This document shows, piece after piece, positions 9,201 to 18,620 of a stretch of DNA of 64,000 nt (positions are counted from its first letter, which is position 1; the number at the start of each line of letters is the position of its first letter). The stretch is from Marinoscillum sp040218045 (GTDB lineage: Bacteria > Bacteroidota > Bacteroidia > Cytophagales > Cyclobacteriaceae), in NCBI GenBank assembly GCA_040218045.1, contig JAVJQA010000049.1:62001-126000 (forward strand), in the 5' to 3' direction. The position numbers and the translations under genes were made by a program. The notes beneath the pieces were generated by a model. The model was not told the DNA's origin, did no database searches, and saw only the letters and a list, made by a program, of their open reading frames with translations.

Positions 9201-12200
9201 TGTACACTTATAAGGGATTTTATACTCCATGATAACCTCTTGGAAGGGGTACCAACTTCTTTATTTGAATTGCCAAACATCACTTACCTTAATTTGGATA
9301 GAAACCAGATTGTAGGGTTTCCTGCAACTGCAGGAACTTCTTCTCTCCAATCACTACTTATGCAGGGAAATCAGTTAGAAACTATTCCTGCTGAAATTGG
9401 AGGGTTCCCGGGTCTGCTGCAATTAGATCTTTCATTGAATAATATTTCAGGTGATTTACCCACCGAATTGGGTCAAAATACCTCTCTCCAGTACTTGTTA
9501 CTTTATAGAAATTCGTTTACTGGAAACATTCCAACAGAGTGGGGAAGTTTGAGTGAGTTGAGAGTCATTGATCTTTCCGACAACCAGTTGTCTGGTGATG
9601 TGCCAGCGGTAATGAGCAATTGGATCAATTTGGAAGAACTTATTATTCCCCGCAATAATTTCATAAGCTTGCCAACGGGAACCAATAATTTGGAATACTT
9701 GCGAAGGTTGTCAATAGAGGGGAATGGAATGGTTGACCTTCCGGATTTAAGTGGTCTTTATTCATTGCAGGAAGTGATTGCCCACCACAACTCATTGGAG
9801 TTTGACGATCTGGAACCATTGATGCAGACACCTGCATACTACTATGAACTCTATCCGCAGTATGTTCCTGAACCCGAATTGAGCATTGTAAGTGTTGGAG
9901 ATAGCGTTGGTTTGGATGCTACAATTGGCGGAACAAACAACTTCTATCAGTGGTATTTTAACGGTAATTATATGGATGGAGCTAATGATCCTATCCTGAT
10001 ATTCGAGAATTTCGATCGTTCTGTAGCTGGTTCATATTGGTGTGAAATAAGTAATGATTCCGTATCATCTGTTACTGGTTTATATCTTGAGAGTGGCGAA
10101 AAAACCTTGTGGTTGTCGGCTCCAATTGATGCTAGTGATTCGTTGGCTTTGGTGGATATCTATAGAAGCACAGGAGGTCAAAACTGGAACTACTCCGAAA
10201 ACTGGTTAACATCCCCTGCTGTAATGTGGGAAGGTGTTTTTATCAACAATGGTCGGGTAACCATGCTTGATTTAACTGATAAAAACCTTCAATATGGATT
10301 ACCTCCTTCGATAGGTGAATTGGATGCACTGGAGTGGTTAAGTATCTGGCAAAATCCAAACCTGAAGTACTTGCCAGGTGAATTCTTTAGTCTTTCCAAT
10401 CTTCATTATTTGGACATGGATGTCACCGGGATTACTAAATTTCCAGAGGCCATTGGATTGTTAACAGCCCTGGATACGCTTTGGATAGGAAGTAATCAAT
10501 TTGAAGGGGACATTCCTTCAGAGATTTTTACCCTCACCAATCTGAAAACGTTGGAGATGGCAAATACAACATTCTCTGGAGACCTTCCAGCTGAAATAGG
10601 GAATCTTACTAAACTTGAAGCATTGTGGCTTTCAAACAGCCCTAAAATGTCAGGCTCAATACCACCTGAGATCGCTAACCTGGAAAGCTTGAAATATTTG
10701 AACATATCATATACCCCATTCTCATCAGGGTATGAAAATATTGCTGGTCTTGCAAATCTGGAATCGCTGTATTTATATGGCAGTCCTGTTTTGGCAAGTT
10801 ACCCGGGAGAATATTCGGCGTTGACGAACCTACAGACATTGGGAGTATCTGATGCAGACTTTTCGGCCGGTGTTCCTGATGAAATATGGGGTTATGAACG
10901 AATGAAGAGGTTGACAATTGCTTACTGTCAGATCAATGGAGAGGCACCTGCTGGTTTGAGCAATTTCGATAGTTTGGAATACTTGAATATTGGAAACAAT
11001 GGAATTACAGGCGCATTACCTACTGGCCTGAAAGTCGGGCGTTTGAACAGCATTTATTTGCAAAATAATTACATAAATGATATTTCAGTTTTGGAGGCTG
11101 ATACGGTTCTTCAAACCATGATTTTACGTAATAACAATTTAGAGTTTGGAGATCTCATCGGGTTCCAATCATTGTTTGAAAGTGGGATTGTGGTTGATGC
11201 AGCAAGTATGAGGCCTGCTGCAACCGAAGGTGAACAGGTGTTACTAGATCCAGGTGCTGACTATACGCTAGTAAGTGGGATCAGTGAAGATTCTTTGACT
11301 TATATAGACTGGTATCAGGATGGCTACTATCTAGGTTCTGGAAGTACTGTTGTTTTAGATTCAGTAATTAATCCGTATTCTGATGGTGGTTATGAAGCTT
11401 ATGGATATCATGACGTGCTAACACCATTAATTGGGTTGCAACTATACAGTGGGTTCTACGATGTTAATGTAGTAGAAACTGTGAGTGAATCTGATTCCCT
11501 TGCATTGGTTAATATTTACAACAATACTTCAAGTCTTTTCGGAAATGAACCAGCCAATTGGTTTGAAGGACCCGTAGAAACCTGGCAGGGTGTATATGCT
11601 TATGGTGGTAGAGTTGTAGGACTTACCATCTACGGTAGACAAGCTGCTGAATTTCCTGATGCTGATGCCTCTCAACTTACAGCATTAGAATTCCTTGATG
11701 TTTATGATTGCGATTTTCAGGGAGCCACCTTACCTACTGGAATTTTCGACTTGCCTAACCTATATAGTTTATATATCGCTTATTCAAATTTTGCTGGGGA
11801 GATTCCAGTGGAAATCGGGAATGCAAGTAATATGAATTTCCTTTCTTTGAGAGGTAATTATTTAAGTGGAACAGTACCATCAGTGCTAGGTGATCTAGAG
11901 TTCTTAAATGGACTTGATTTGGGAAATAACCGATTGGAAGGAGCTTTACCCGCATCCTTTACTGATAATGACTTCTATCATTTCCTTTTAGATCATAATT
12001 ACTTTGATGACCTGCCTGCAGGACTTGATTCGGCAATTGTAAACGCCACTACTGATTTTAGCTTAAATAATTTTGATATCACAGATTTAGTGGAGGCTGC
12101 TAGTTATCATTACAACGATGCCACCTATGGCATTCAGGGAAGTGCCAGACAAATATACTTTACTGGAGATCCTAATATAGGGGGAGAAGTAACTCTCCAT

Positions 12201-15200
12201 GCCGAAAGAAGGGATCCCAATGAAGAGTTTAACTGGTATCGGTTGGACAAGAATTCCAGTCCTAAGTATTTCTTTGAGATCGGCTGGACTGAGTATGATT
12301 CTTCTTTCACATTCACAGTGAATGAGGACTTTGATCAGACCATGTACATGGCTATTGTTAGCAATAATGCCTATCAGAATGGAAACTATGGAACTTTAAC
12401 TCATCAAATAGCAGTAGACCCTTACACCAAAAGATATGCTACTGCTCAGGAAGCAAAGCCGCACACGGATCATCAGGCTCTGGGTTACAAACCTGATGCA
12501 ATTGTAGGAGTGCCTGATACTCCACCATCAAATTTTGATGGATACATTTCCAGGCATGAAAATGAATGGTATTATACAGACAAGTGGTGGCACAATGCTG
12601 TTGAGCCAAACTATGATACTTTGACACTCTATTACGAAGAGGATCCAATTCCAATTAATTATATCAGGCTCCACTCGGAATTTGAACTGAATGTTTGGTC
12701 AATTGTACTGCACGGAACTGGCGGTGAGTCTTTATCTATTCCAGTCAATAGGGAACTCTATGTCACCAATAATCAAATTACCTTCCCTAAAACAGCGTTT
12801 GCAGTGGATCAGGTTGACTTTGTGGTATCAAATGGATCTGTAGATGCAATGGAAATTGGTGACACAGGTTCTGATATAATTGATATTCCGGTTTTGAGTG
12901 ATCAATATACAGATGCTGGAGAGGACTTCATTTCTTTCGATATTAGCTACCGTGGTTTTGCCAGTGCATTTATTATTGAGAGAAGTACTGATGGAGAGAA
13001 TTTTAGTTATCTGGATTCCATTAATTACAGAGGATGGTACTTTGACCCAGTAACCGAACAAGGAACTTATTACTACCGGGCAAAGGCCATTCTAAGTGCT
13101 TTTGATACATCTAGCGGGTTTTCTGAGGTCTTAGAGACTGGCAACTGTACTCCAACTATTCCTGTGGGCAAAATATGGTCTGGCGAAAGTCAAGCAACAC
13201 ATCAAGGGGAAACATACTATGGTGTACGTGAAACTCTGGAAATACAGCCAATATCATTCAATAGGTTTTATATAAATGATGTAACAGCCGGTTGGTATGA
13301 TCAATTCTTTGGAGAATTCTACGACTATGCAGAATTTAGGGAAAATTGTGATGGCATTAAACGGGTTTATTCCGGTCAGGTTCAATTCTTCGATGGGGTA
13401 TTTAGTAATGATACCCTTTATATTCAATGGGAGGATACATACAATGGAGTAGTAGGAGAATCTAAGTTTTGGGCAATCGGAAATTCCAGTGCCGAAACTG
13501 GTCTTGAGGTACCTGAAAACATTGTAGCAAACCTTACCAGTAGTGCCAATGTGACAATTACTTGGGACGCATCAGGCCTTGGACAAACAGGCTACATCAT
13601 ACAGCGATCAGTAGATAACCCAACAGCTTATACCACAATTGACACGGTAAGTACTTCAAGTTTTGTAGATACTAATGCCAAGGATAGTAAGTACTATTAC
13701 TATAGAGTTATGGCTACTAATGGATCTGTGAAAACATTCCCATCAGAAGAGACAAGATTAAGGCATAGGGTTCCTTTATTTGATCCAATATCTAACACGA
13801 TTACAAAGGACATTAGACGAAATAGTTACGGAGGATCATGGGGTGATTACGATAGAGATGGTGATGATGACCTCTATGTGAGTAATTCATTTGATCTTGC
13901 TACTAATTTCATGTACGAAAACAATGGCAACGGAACCTTCAAAAAGATAGTAGGAACAGTTGCTACCTCCGATCAGGGTCAGAACAGAACTGCAATTTGG
14001 GGTGATTATGATAACGACGGATTCCTTGATTTGTATGTTCCTGGTTCTAGTGGCCCAGTGGGTACTGCTGATAAGGTTTACAGGAATACTGGTAGTAGGA
14101 GTTTTGAAGTGAGGAATCCTGCAGTATCTCAGGCGTTGCATTCATGGTCTAATTCTGAAACTGGTGTGTGGGTAGACATAAATAATGATGGTCTTTTGGA
14201 TCTGGTGAAGTCTACTGGATTTGTTTTCACCAATTCAGGAAATGGTATGCTTACCTTGACGGACACATTGGAAACTGATGAAGGATCTATGGCTCATATG
14301 CAGGCATACTTATGGACAGTGAGTAATGTTGACATAGATAATGACGGTGACCAGGATTTGTACATCACTTCAGATGTTCGCAACATGCTGTTTAAAAATG
14401 ATGGTTCTGGTCAATTTACCTACATAGAAAATACAATTTCCAATTACGGAATTCGCAGTAGAGGATATACCTGGGCTGATTTTAACAATGATGGCCTGGT
14501 AGACATTGTTACTGGTGATCAATATACCAGTACCCTTGGACTTTACGTCAACCTCGGAAACGATGACTTTGGATTTATTTCTGTTGACGCTTTGCTCAAT
14601 ACTGGTGGCTTAAGTGAAAACTTTAATGTCAGGCTTGGCAGGGGCTATACCACGGCAGATTTTAACAATGACGGAAGGGTCGACCTAATCTGGACTGTTA
14701 ATAATCGAGCTTATTTGGTAATGAACCAGGGGAATTTGAAATTTAAAATTCTTAGAGAAGACGAGCAGGCATTCCCGATCACGAGTAATTTCTCTCATAT
14801 TTCAGTCGCGGATATGGACAATGACGGAGATATGGATATCTTCTTACCTAACCAGGACTTCAATGGAGCTAATTTTGTCTATAAAAACAATGGTTCAACA
14901 AATAGCTGGATTACTGTTCGTTTAAAAGGAGTAGAGTCGAATTCATATGGAATTGGGTCTAAAGTTTGGGTAAAAGCAAACGGATTTTGGCAAAACCAAA
15001 CGGTCGTAACCCAGAATGGTATCAGTAGCGGAAATAGTTTGAATTGTGAGTTTGGGTTAGGCAGCGCTTCAATGGTTGATAGCATAAAGGTTAACTGGCC
15101 TTCAGGGTTAGTGACCTACGCAAAAGACCTGACTGTGAATAAGAAAATCACTCTAGTTGAAGTGCCTGAAAATGCTGGCCCTACAGTAAACCAAATAGAT

Positions 15201-18089
15201 TCAGCGGCTCTCGTCACTTTGTATGATTCTACAGGGGGCAGTGGATGGACCAGGAAAGAAGGATGGCTAGAAGGCTCACCTCTTACATGGGAAGGCACTT
15301 ATTTTGATGAGAATGGAAGACTGGTTTCATTGATTCTTAATGATAACAATTTGATCGGTAAGATACCGGCAGACATCACTTTGCTTGACGCTCTTGAAGT
15401 TCTTGACCTTAGCGGAAACGCTTTGACTGGACGGTTGCCACAAGGCCTGGGTAGTATGGTTTCGTTAATAAATGTTTCCCTCAATGGCAACCAGCTGCAG
15501 GGAACACTCCCTGCTTCTATAGGAAACCTGGCTAACCTGGAGAACCTCGATCTTTATGATAATAATTTCCTTGGTGAATTGCCGGCTACACTTGGAGGGT
15601 TGACCAATCTGAGACAATTCGAATTACAGAATAATGGTTTCCTTGGCTTTATTCCAGCAGAGATTGGAACCCTGGAAAATCTCCAGGTGCTCAACCTGGA
15701 GCTCAATGATTTTGAAGGTGCGTTACCGGAAGGTATTGGTAATATGAGTAGCCTTCAGGTGCTTAGATTAGGTGATAATAATTTTAACAATGTACTTCCA
15801 GCTGAGTTGGGTAACTTAAGCAACCTTATTGATCTAAATGTAAGGAACAATCTCTTCGAAGGGGTATTGCCACAAGCTTTAGATAAACTTACTGGAATCC
15901 AAACTATTGATATTTCCGGCAATATGCTTAGAGGTTCATTAGCTCCTTTCTCATTATTGGATTCAGTGAGGTACATCAATGCTGAGCGCAACAATTTTGT
16001 AGATCTTGGAGATTTTGGAAAAAACAGTGCGGATACTATTTTGGTTAAAAACAACTCACTGGATTTTGGGGATTTTGAATTGAACAATACGCTGATTGTA
16101 AACGAGAGATTGTTTGTAAGTCCTCAGGATTCACTTTTTGCACGAGTGGATTCATTGCATCAGGTAGGTGTTTTTATTGAAATATTTCATACCATTGGTG
16201 GTTCATTTAATAGTTATTCATGGACTCAGAACGGTGAACCAATTGCTTCGGGAATTGGTGCCGAGGTTTCAGATAATTTCGTAACGATAAATAATCCTGA
16301 CTCACCAAATGAAGGGGAGTATGTGCTCACAATTACCAATGAGTATTATCCGGATATTACCTTGGTTACCAGGCCTTTCAATTTGAAACTCTCATCTCTG
16401 GAGCGTGATAAAAAGGCTCTACTTGAGTTTAAAGCAGCGGTGAATTCAGGAGCTCAACCATTTGATTTATCATCCTGGTCCGCTACTTCAAATCTAGCTA
16501 CGGATCCATGGGCTGGTGTCACTGTTCAGTCAGACCGAGTAACGGAACTCAGGTTGCCTGCTGTAATTGATACCGATCTTACTGATGGCGACCAAAGCAC
16601 CTACCTGGATGGAAATGTGCCATTATCCTTTAGTGATTTGAGTGGCCTTAGAGTGTTAGACCTGAAAGATAATTACTTGACTTCCTTCCCTAATATCTCC
16701 AATTGGCCAAACATTGAAACAGCGAATATTAGCAATAACAGATTGGCTTTCAAAGATCTCATACCAAATGTGAAATTGGGGACTAGTGTGATTAACTATA
16801 TTCCTCAGAGAAGACGTGATATCACCAGGTACGATACCGTGGCAGCAGGAAGTAACTATACAGTAAGTATCCCAATGAGCGGAACTGGGATGAAGTATCA
16901 ATGGAAGTTTGGTCCTTTCATACCGGGTAAAGCGTTTAATGATAACGTGACCTCAATACCAGGAGCCATATCAAGGGTATATACAGTGTCCCAGATTGAC
17001 TACTCTAAAATGGGAACATATAGAGTGGAAGTAACCCACCCTGATGTGCCTGGCCTGACTATTTCAAGTAGGAATAGAAACGTAATGGCCAAGACCGATC
17101 TCTTTGGTACTGTCTTCGCAGATGATGCAGAAACATTCTTGACAGATGGTGATGTAATCACTTATAGAAAGACACCAACCGGACCATTTGTTGCCGAAGA
17201 TACTGTCTTGCTTGATGGAGCAGGTGAATACGCCTTCAAGGATGTGGTACTTGGTGACTTCATTGTCTTATCAAGACCAGACCGCACCATTTTCCCTAAT
17301 ACAGTTCCTACTTATTATGAGCAAGCTGAATTTTATGATAGTGCCAAAACCTTGCAGGTAAGAAGCAAATTGGAGAATGTGGATATTGAGATGGTTTTTT
17401 ACAAAGAGCCGGACCCAGATGAAACGGGTGCAGATTTCGTGGGAGTAGTTGAAGCAGATCTGGAAGAAAATGAAAATGTAGATGAGGAAACAGGCGGCAG
17501 AATTAGTGCGCGTAGAAAGGTAAAACGTGCCGCATGTTCAATCAGGAGGTTTACTCGTGGTGGTAGAGGCAATCAAGATGATGGCACGTACGAATTGTAT
17601 GCTTATGTGGAGTCTGATGATAGTGGTAATTTCACATTTACTGATATAGAAGAAGGTCAGTATAAGTTGAACATCGAGTATCCTGGAGTCCCGATGGATG
17701 AAGATTCGGATATATTCTTTGAGGTGGGAGGAGATAAAGAGAATCAATTATTCACCATTTCCGCTGTAATCACAGAAGATGGGATTATGGTAGAGTCCAA
17801 GGAAGTTCTCTTTACAATCAAGCCATATATTAAAGATGTTCAACTTTATCCAAACCCAACTTATGGCAAATTGATGGCTGATTTCCTTGTTTATCGGAAG
17901 TTAAGCGACCTGAAACTTGAGGTGCTTGATACGAGAGGCATTAAAATTCTTGAGCAGGAGCTTAGTCCTCAACTAGGTACTCAAAGAGTGCAACTGGATT
18001 TGACCAACTATGGGTCTGGTGTTTACTTCATGGTGTTTACTGATGAAGCGGGCACATTTAGACATCAGGTCAAAGTAAGTAAGAATTAA
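6243..18089 (+). CDS. Giant T9SS-secreted multidomain surface protein (LRR, FG-GAP, ASPIC/UnbV)
   Basis: 3,948 residues from ATG 6243, which gives a clean signal peptide (MKKAAIILVV..LLAQ, cut after about residue 24); a GTG at 6198 is in frame but would bury it. In order: a Lys/Glu-rich linker (25-250); a Gly/Asn-rich beta-helix-like region (about 255-675); LRR block 1 (685-1190); Ig-like (1200-1285); LRR block 2 (1300-1640); Ig-like (1650-1740); LRR block 3 (1750-1940); an unassigned beta region and two FN3-like modules (about 1960-2500); seven FG-GAP/VCBS repeats with DxDxDGxxD loops (about 2530-2880); ASPIC/UnbV (2885-2975); LRR block 4 (2985-3285); LRR block 5 (about 3385-3505); a prealbumin-like region; and a T9SS type A sorting tail (about 3865-3948, LYPNPTYGKL). 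Blocks 2-4 open with a plant-like LRR cap (ALV.IY.STGG..W), block 5 with a related cap. Probably a surface adhesin or binding scaffold; function inferred. Confidence 0.9.
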   Translation: MKKAAIILVVSLFTTFFIHDLLAQELIMAPKQERSEHKEYQIPLSDPSRAEADQLKTPASEKKDTDKTLQELKVTKMESDPHFKDHEVHFKAMVDGFLERHQKSSAATKSRPQFELSNKTTAQQASSAKSEEKEPVLLDNSLKEIKEGIKQRNIDLQKQIIASGSNTDRVKMGDKTGLDKVRKELAQKDSDSKPTHNIESREDYEKRRLEEYSTAQKAKVEEAKKAFQSSKPTSKIKFTSQAELKANRPNIQFEVPSGTTYDTTTLHGFPAIYITDGGEGIGSNTFTTDYIYVLVGLCYVNSGQSLIIDPGVVIKGAEFQDVPSMLIVAVGGNIYANGTPSQPIVFGAESDQMIPPATTDNLYGSYDQYTTGLWGGIAVLGDGYVNNAPGQYGLLGESTDLPFDFRLQFGGGDFEYGNSGTSLSYISIRNCGQFNGGTGYGAMNGLTLGGVTDEAFINHIEVYGSADDGFGFLGGNVNASELLVLNAGDDGFDTGLGYTGKLQFLFGMEVGDNMGEHHGFVGDTIGSGAYIYNATYIGNGDGSGSSAAKFQNYGSGHYFNSVFTDFGQGVRVEYIDTVASSWDALLAGDLQIGNNLFWNTGFGDYLSVDDPAGTFDDDIYSQGFIFNNAYDDPFFNDDFASESGYVYDTVGFSDSFYLPTEYPGAFRAGETPWYEGWSLFNAGSVSEVDIDANDHAALVAMRDALGGELFNYWLDGTSPSEWPFMDIDGNGRVVGLYLDNLNLSGDVPAEFTTLDQLQFLSIGGNQISSFPEGFGNLDNLGQIYAWSNQLNGLPSDFFDLDNIYNINVSGNNISDVSDFDGLSGLSAQLSGLDIGYNPLPEVPATVFDLVNLSSLRLEGIESGVIPAEIGNLTELYDLNIGYMGLESLPVEMGSLTNLTYFYGYGNNLTSLPDLSSSTGLRAIYLWNNMISGSISDFFVFDSLQYLDVYGNNFEGTFDGIGNLTILETIYAGENQISGFIPEEISNCTLIRDFILHDNLLEGVPTSLFELPNITYLNLDRNQIVGFPATAGTSSLQSLLMQGNQLETIPAEIGGFPGLLQLDLSLNNISGDLPTELGQNTSLQYLLLYRNSFTGNIPTEWGSLSELRVIDLSDNQLSGDVPAVMSNWINLEELIIPRNNFISLPTGTNNLEYLRRLSIEGNGMVDLPDLSGLYSLQEVIAHHNSLEFDDLEPLMQTPAYYYELYPQYVPEPELSIVSVGDSVGLDATIGGTNNFYQWYFNGNYMDGANDPILIFENFDRSVAGSYWCEISNDSVSSVTGLYLESGEKTLWLSAPIDASDSLALVDIYRSTGGQNWNYSENWLTSPAVMWEGVFINNGRVTMLDLTDKNLQYGLPPSIGELDALEWLSIWQNPNLKYLPGEFFSLSNLHYLDMDVTGITKFPEAIGLLTALDTLWIGSNQFEGDIPSEIFTLTNLKTLEMANTTFSGDLPAEIGNLTKLEALWLSNSPKMSGSIPPEIANLESLKYLNISYTPFSSGYENIAGLANLESLYLYGSPVLASYPGEYSALTNLQTLGVSDADFSAGVPDEIWGYERMKRLTIAYCQINGEAPAGLSNFDSLEYLNIGNNGITGALPTGLKVGRLNSIYLQNNYINDISVLEADTVLQTMILRNNNLEFGDLIGFQSLFESGIVVDAASMRPAATEGEQVLLDPGADYTLVSGISEDSLTYIDWYQDGYYLGSGSTVVLDSVINPYSDGGYEAYGYHDVLTPLIGLQLYSGFYDVNVVETVSESDSLALVNIYNNTSSLFGNEPANWFEGPVETWQGVYAYGGRVVGLTIYGRQAAEFPDADASQLTALEFLDVYDCDFQGATLPTGIFDLPNLYSLYIAYSNFAGEIPVEIGNASNMNFLSLRGNYLSGTVPSVLGDLEFLNGLDLGNNRLEGALPASFTDNDFYHFLLDHNYFDDLPAGLDSAIVNATTDFSLNNFDITDLVEAASYHYNDATYGIQGSARQIYFTGDPNIGGEVTLHAERRDPNEEFNWYRLDKNSSPKYFFEIGWTEYDSSFTFTVNEDFDQTMYMAIVSNNAYQNGNYGTLTHQIAVDPYTKRYATAQEAKPHTDHQALGYKPDAIVGVPDTPPSNFDGYISRHENEWYYTDKWWHNAVEPNYDTLTLYYEEDPIPINYIRLHSEFELNVWSIVLHGTGGESLSIPVNRELYVTNNQITFPKTAFAVDQVDFVVSNGSVDAMEIGDTGSDIIDIPVLSDQYTDAGEDFISFDISYRGFASAFIIERSTDGENFSYLDSINYRGWYFDPVTEQGTYYYRAKAILSAFDTSSGFSEVLETGNCTPTIPVGKIWSGESQATHQGETYYGVRETLEIQPISFNRFYINDVTAGWYDQFFGEFYDYAEFRENCDGIKRVYSGQVQFFDGVFSNDTLYIQWEDTYNGVVGESKFWAIGNSSAETGLEVPENIVANLTSSANVTITWDASGLGQTGYIIQRSVDNPTAYTTIDTVSTSSFVDTNAKDSKYYYYRVMATNGSVKTFPSEETRLRHRVPLFDPISNTITKDIRRNSYGGSWGDYDRDGDDDLYVSNSFDLATNFMYENNGNGTFKKIVGTVATSDQGQNRTAIWGDYDNDGFLDLYVPGSSGPVGTADKVYRNTGSRSFEVRNPAVSQALHSWSNSETGVWVDINNDGLLDLVKSTGFVFTNSGNGMLTLTDTLETDEGSMAHMQAYLWTVSNVDIDNDGDQDLYITSDVRNMLFKNDGSGQFTYIENTISNYGIRSRGYTWADFNNDGLVDIVTGDQYTSTLGLYVNLGNDDFGFISVDALLNTGGLSENFNVRLGRGYTTADFNNDGRVDLIWTVNNRAYLVMNQGNLKFKILREDEQAFPITSNFSHISVADMDNDGDMDIFLPNQDFNGANFVYKNNGSTNSWITVRLKGVESNSYGIGSKVWVKANGFWQNQTVVTQNGISSGNSLNCEFGLGSASMVDSIKVNWPSGLVTYAKDLTVNKKITLVEVPENAGPTVNQIDSAALVTLYDSTGGSGWTRKEGWLEGSPLTWEGTYFDENGRLVSLILNDNNLIGKIPADITLLDALEVLDLSGNALTGRLPQGLGSMVSLINVSLNGNQLQGTLPASIGNLANLENLDLYDNNFLGELPATLGGLTNLRQFELQNNGFLGFIPAEIGTLENLQVLNLELNDFEGALPEGIGNMSSLQVLRLGDNNFNNVLPAELGNLSNLIDLNVRNNLFEGVLPQALDKLTGIQTIDISGNMLRGSLAPFSLLDSVRYINAERNNFVDLGDFGKNSADTILVKNNSLDFGDFELNNTLIVNERLFVSPQDSLFARVDSLHQVGVFIEIFHTIGGSFNSYSWTQNGEPIASGIGAEVSDNFVTINNPDSPNEGEYVLTITNEYYPDITLVTRPFNLKLSSLERDKKALLEFKAAVNSGAQPFDLSSWSATSNLATDPWAGVTVQSDRVTELRLPAVIDTDLTDGDQSTYLDGNVPLSFSDLSGLRVLDLKDNYLTSFPNISNWPNIETANISNNRLAFKDLIPNVKLGTSVINYIPQRRRDITRYDTVAAGSNYTVSIPMSGTGMKYQWKFGPFIPGKAFNDNVTSIPGAISRVYTVSQIDYSKMGTYRVEVTHPDVPGLTISSRNRNVMAKTDLFGTVFADDAETFLTDGDVITYRKTPTGPFVAEDTVLLDGAGEYAFKDVVLGDFIVLSRPDRTIFPNTVPTYYEQAEFYDSAKTLQVRSKLENVDIEMVFYKEPDPDETGADFVGVVEADLEENENVDEETGGRISARRKVKRAACSIRRFTRGGRGNQDDGTYELYAYVESDDSGNFTFTDIEEGQYKLNIEYPGVPMDEDSDIFFEVGGDKENQLFTISAVITEDGIMVESKEVLFTIKPYIKDVQLYPNPTYGKLMADFLVYRKLSDLKLEVLDTRGIKILEQELSPQLGTQRVQLDLTNYGSGVYFMVFTDEAGTFRHQVKVSKN

Positions 18090-18107
18090 TTGACTTAAAA
18101 TCAAATT

Positions 18108-18141
18108 AAAAGTCCCTGGTTGTGAAATCAGGGACTTTTTT
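18108..18141 (+). terminator. Rho-independent terminator of the giant protein gene
   Basis: Perfect 11-bp stem AAAAGTCCCTG (18108-18118) / CAGGGACTTTT (18129-18139), loop of 10, T-run to 18141, 18 bases after the stop codon. Confidence 0.85.
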
Positions 18142-18253
18142 GTTTATGTTTCTAAAGAAGCCTAAGTACCACATTACTTTTAAAAACGTGGCTAATTGTT
18201 TGATTATTAGTATGTTAAGTGTGATGAAAGTTTTTTTTGAAAAAAAATAGATA

Positions 18254-18282
18254 AAATATGGTATATAAAAAATACCATATTT
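18254..18282. promoter_or_regulatory. Perfect 11-bp inverted repeat, possible operator
   Basis: Arms AAATATGGTAT (18254-18264) and ATACCATATTT (18272-18282) around 7 A/T bases; a further half-site ATGGTATT follows at 18283-18290. There is no T-run, so a protein-binding site is more likely than a terminator. It lies in a 530-bp intergenic region ahead of a terminator-ended stretch and the TetR-like gene. Confidence 0.5.
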
Positions 18283-18367
18283 ATGGTATTGAAGTCGGGA
18301 ACTATGTATTCTATCTTAGTATCGTAATAGCACAGAATACTTCTGTATCTGTTCACCGCTGGTTAAG

Positions 18368-18399
18368 AGCCTCTCTGAGATAAAGGGGGGCTTTTTTTT
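18368..18399 (+). terminator. Terminator hairpin not assigned to a protein gene
   Basis: 8-bp stem AGCCTCTC (18368-18375) / GGGGGGCT (18385-18392) with two G-U pairs, 9-nt loop and eight T. The giant gene already has its own terminator upstream, so this one may end a short untranslated transcript between 18290 and 18399. Confidence 0.55.
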
Positions 18400-18532
18400 A
18401 TTCTATTTTCACAAGAATGTCATTGACCAGATAACTTTCCTTCGGAAGATCATACCAGGTACGTACTTTTGGGAATCTGACTCCCGAGTAGATAAGTTCA
18501 TTACTTAGTGCTATCAATTCTTCGCCTTCCTG
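18398..18532 (-). pseudogene. C-terminal fragment of an unidentified gene
   Basis: The minus strand reads 44 sense codons in one frame (QEGEELIALSNEL.. to ..VNDILVKIE) and then TAA at 18398-18400. The text looks like ordinary protein (VRTWYDLPKESYL), but there is no start codon, and a stop codon lies directly upstream in frame. It is best read as the decayed tail of a lost gene. I do not recognise the family. Confidence 0.45.
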
Positions 18533-18620
18533 TTAAAACTATAGTTATAGAAAACAAACGAGCCATAAATATTTATTGCTAGGTCTAACTTTTATTGTCA
18601 TCAAACAGTTAACAAATCAT

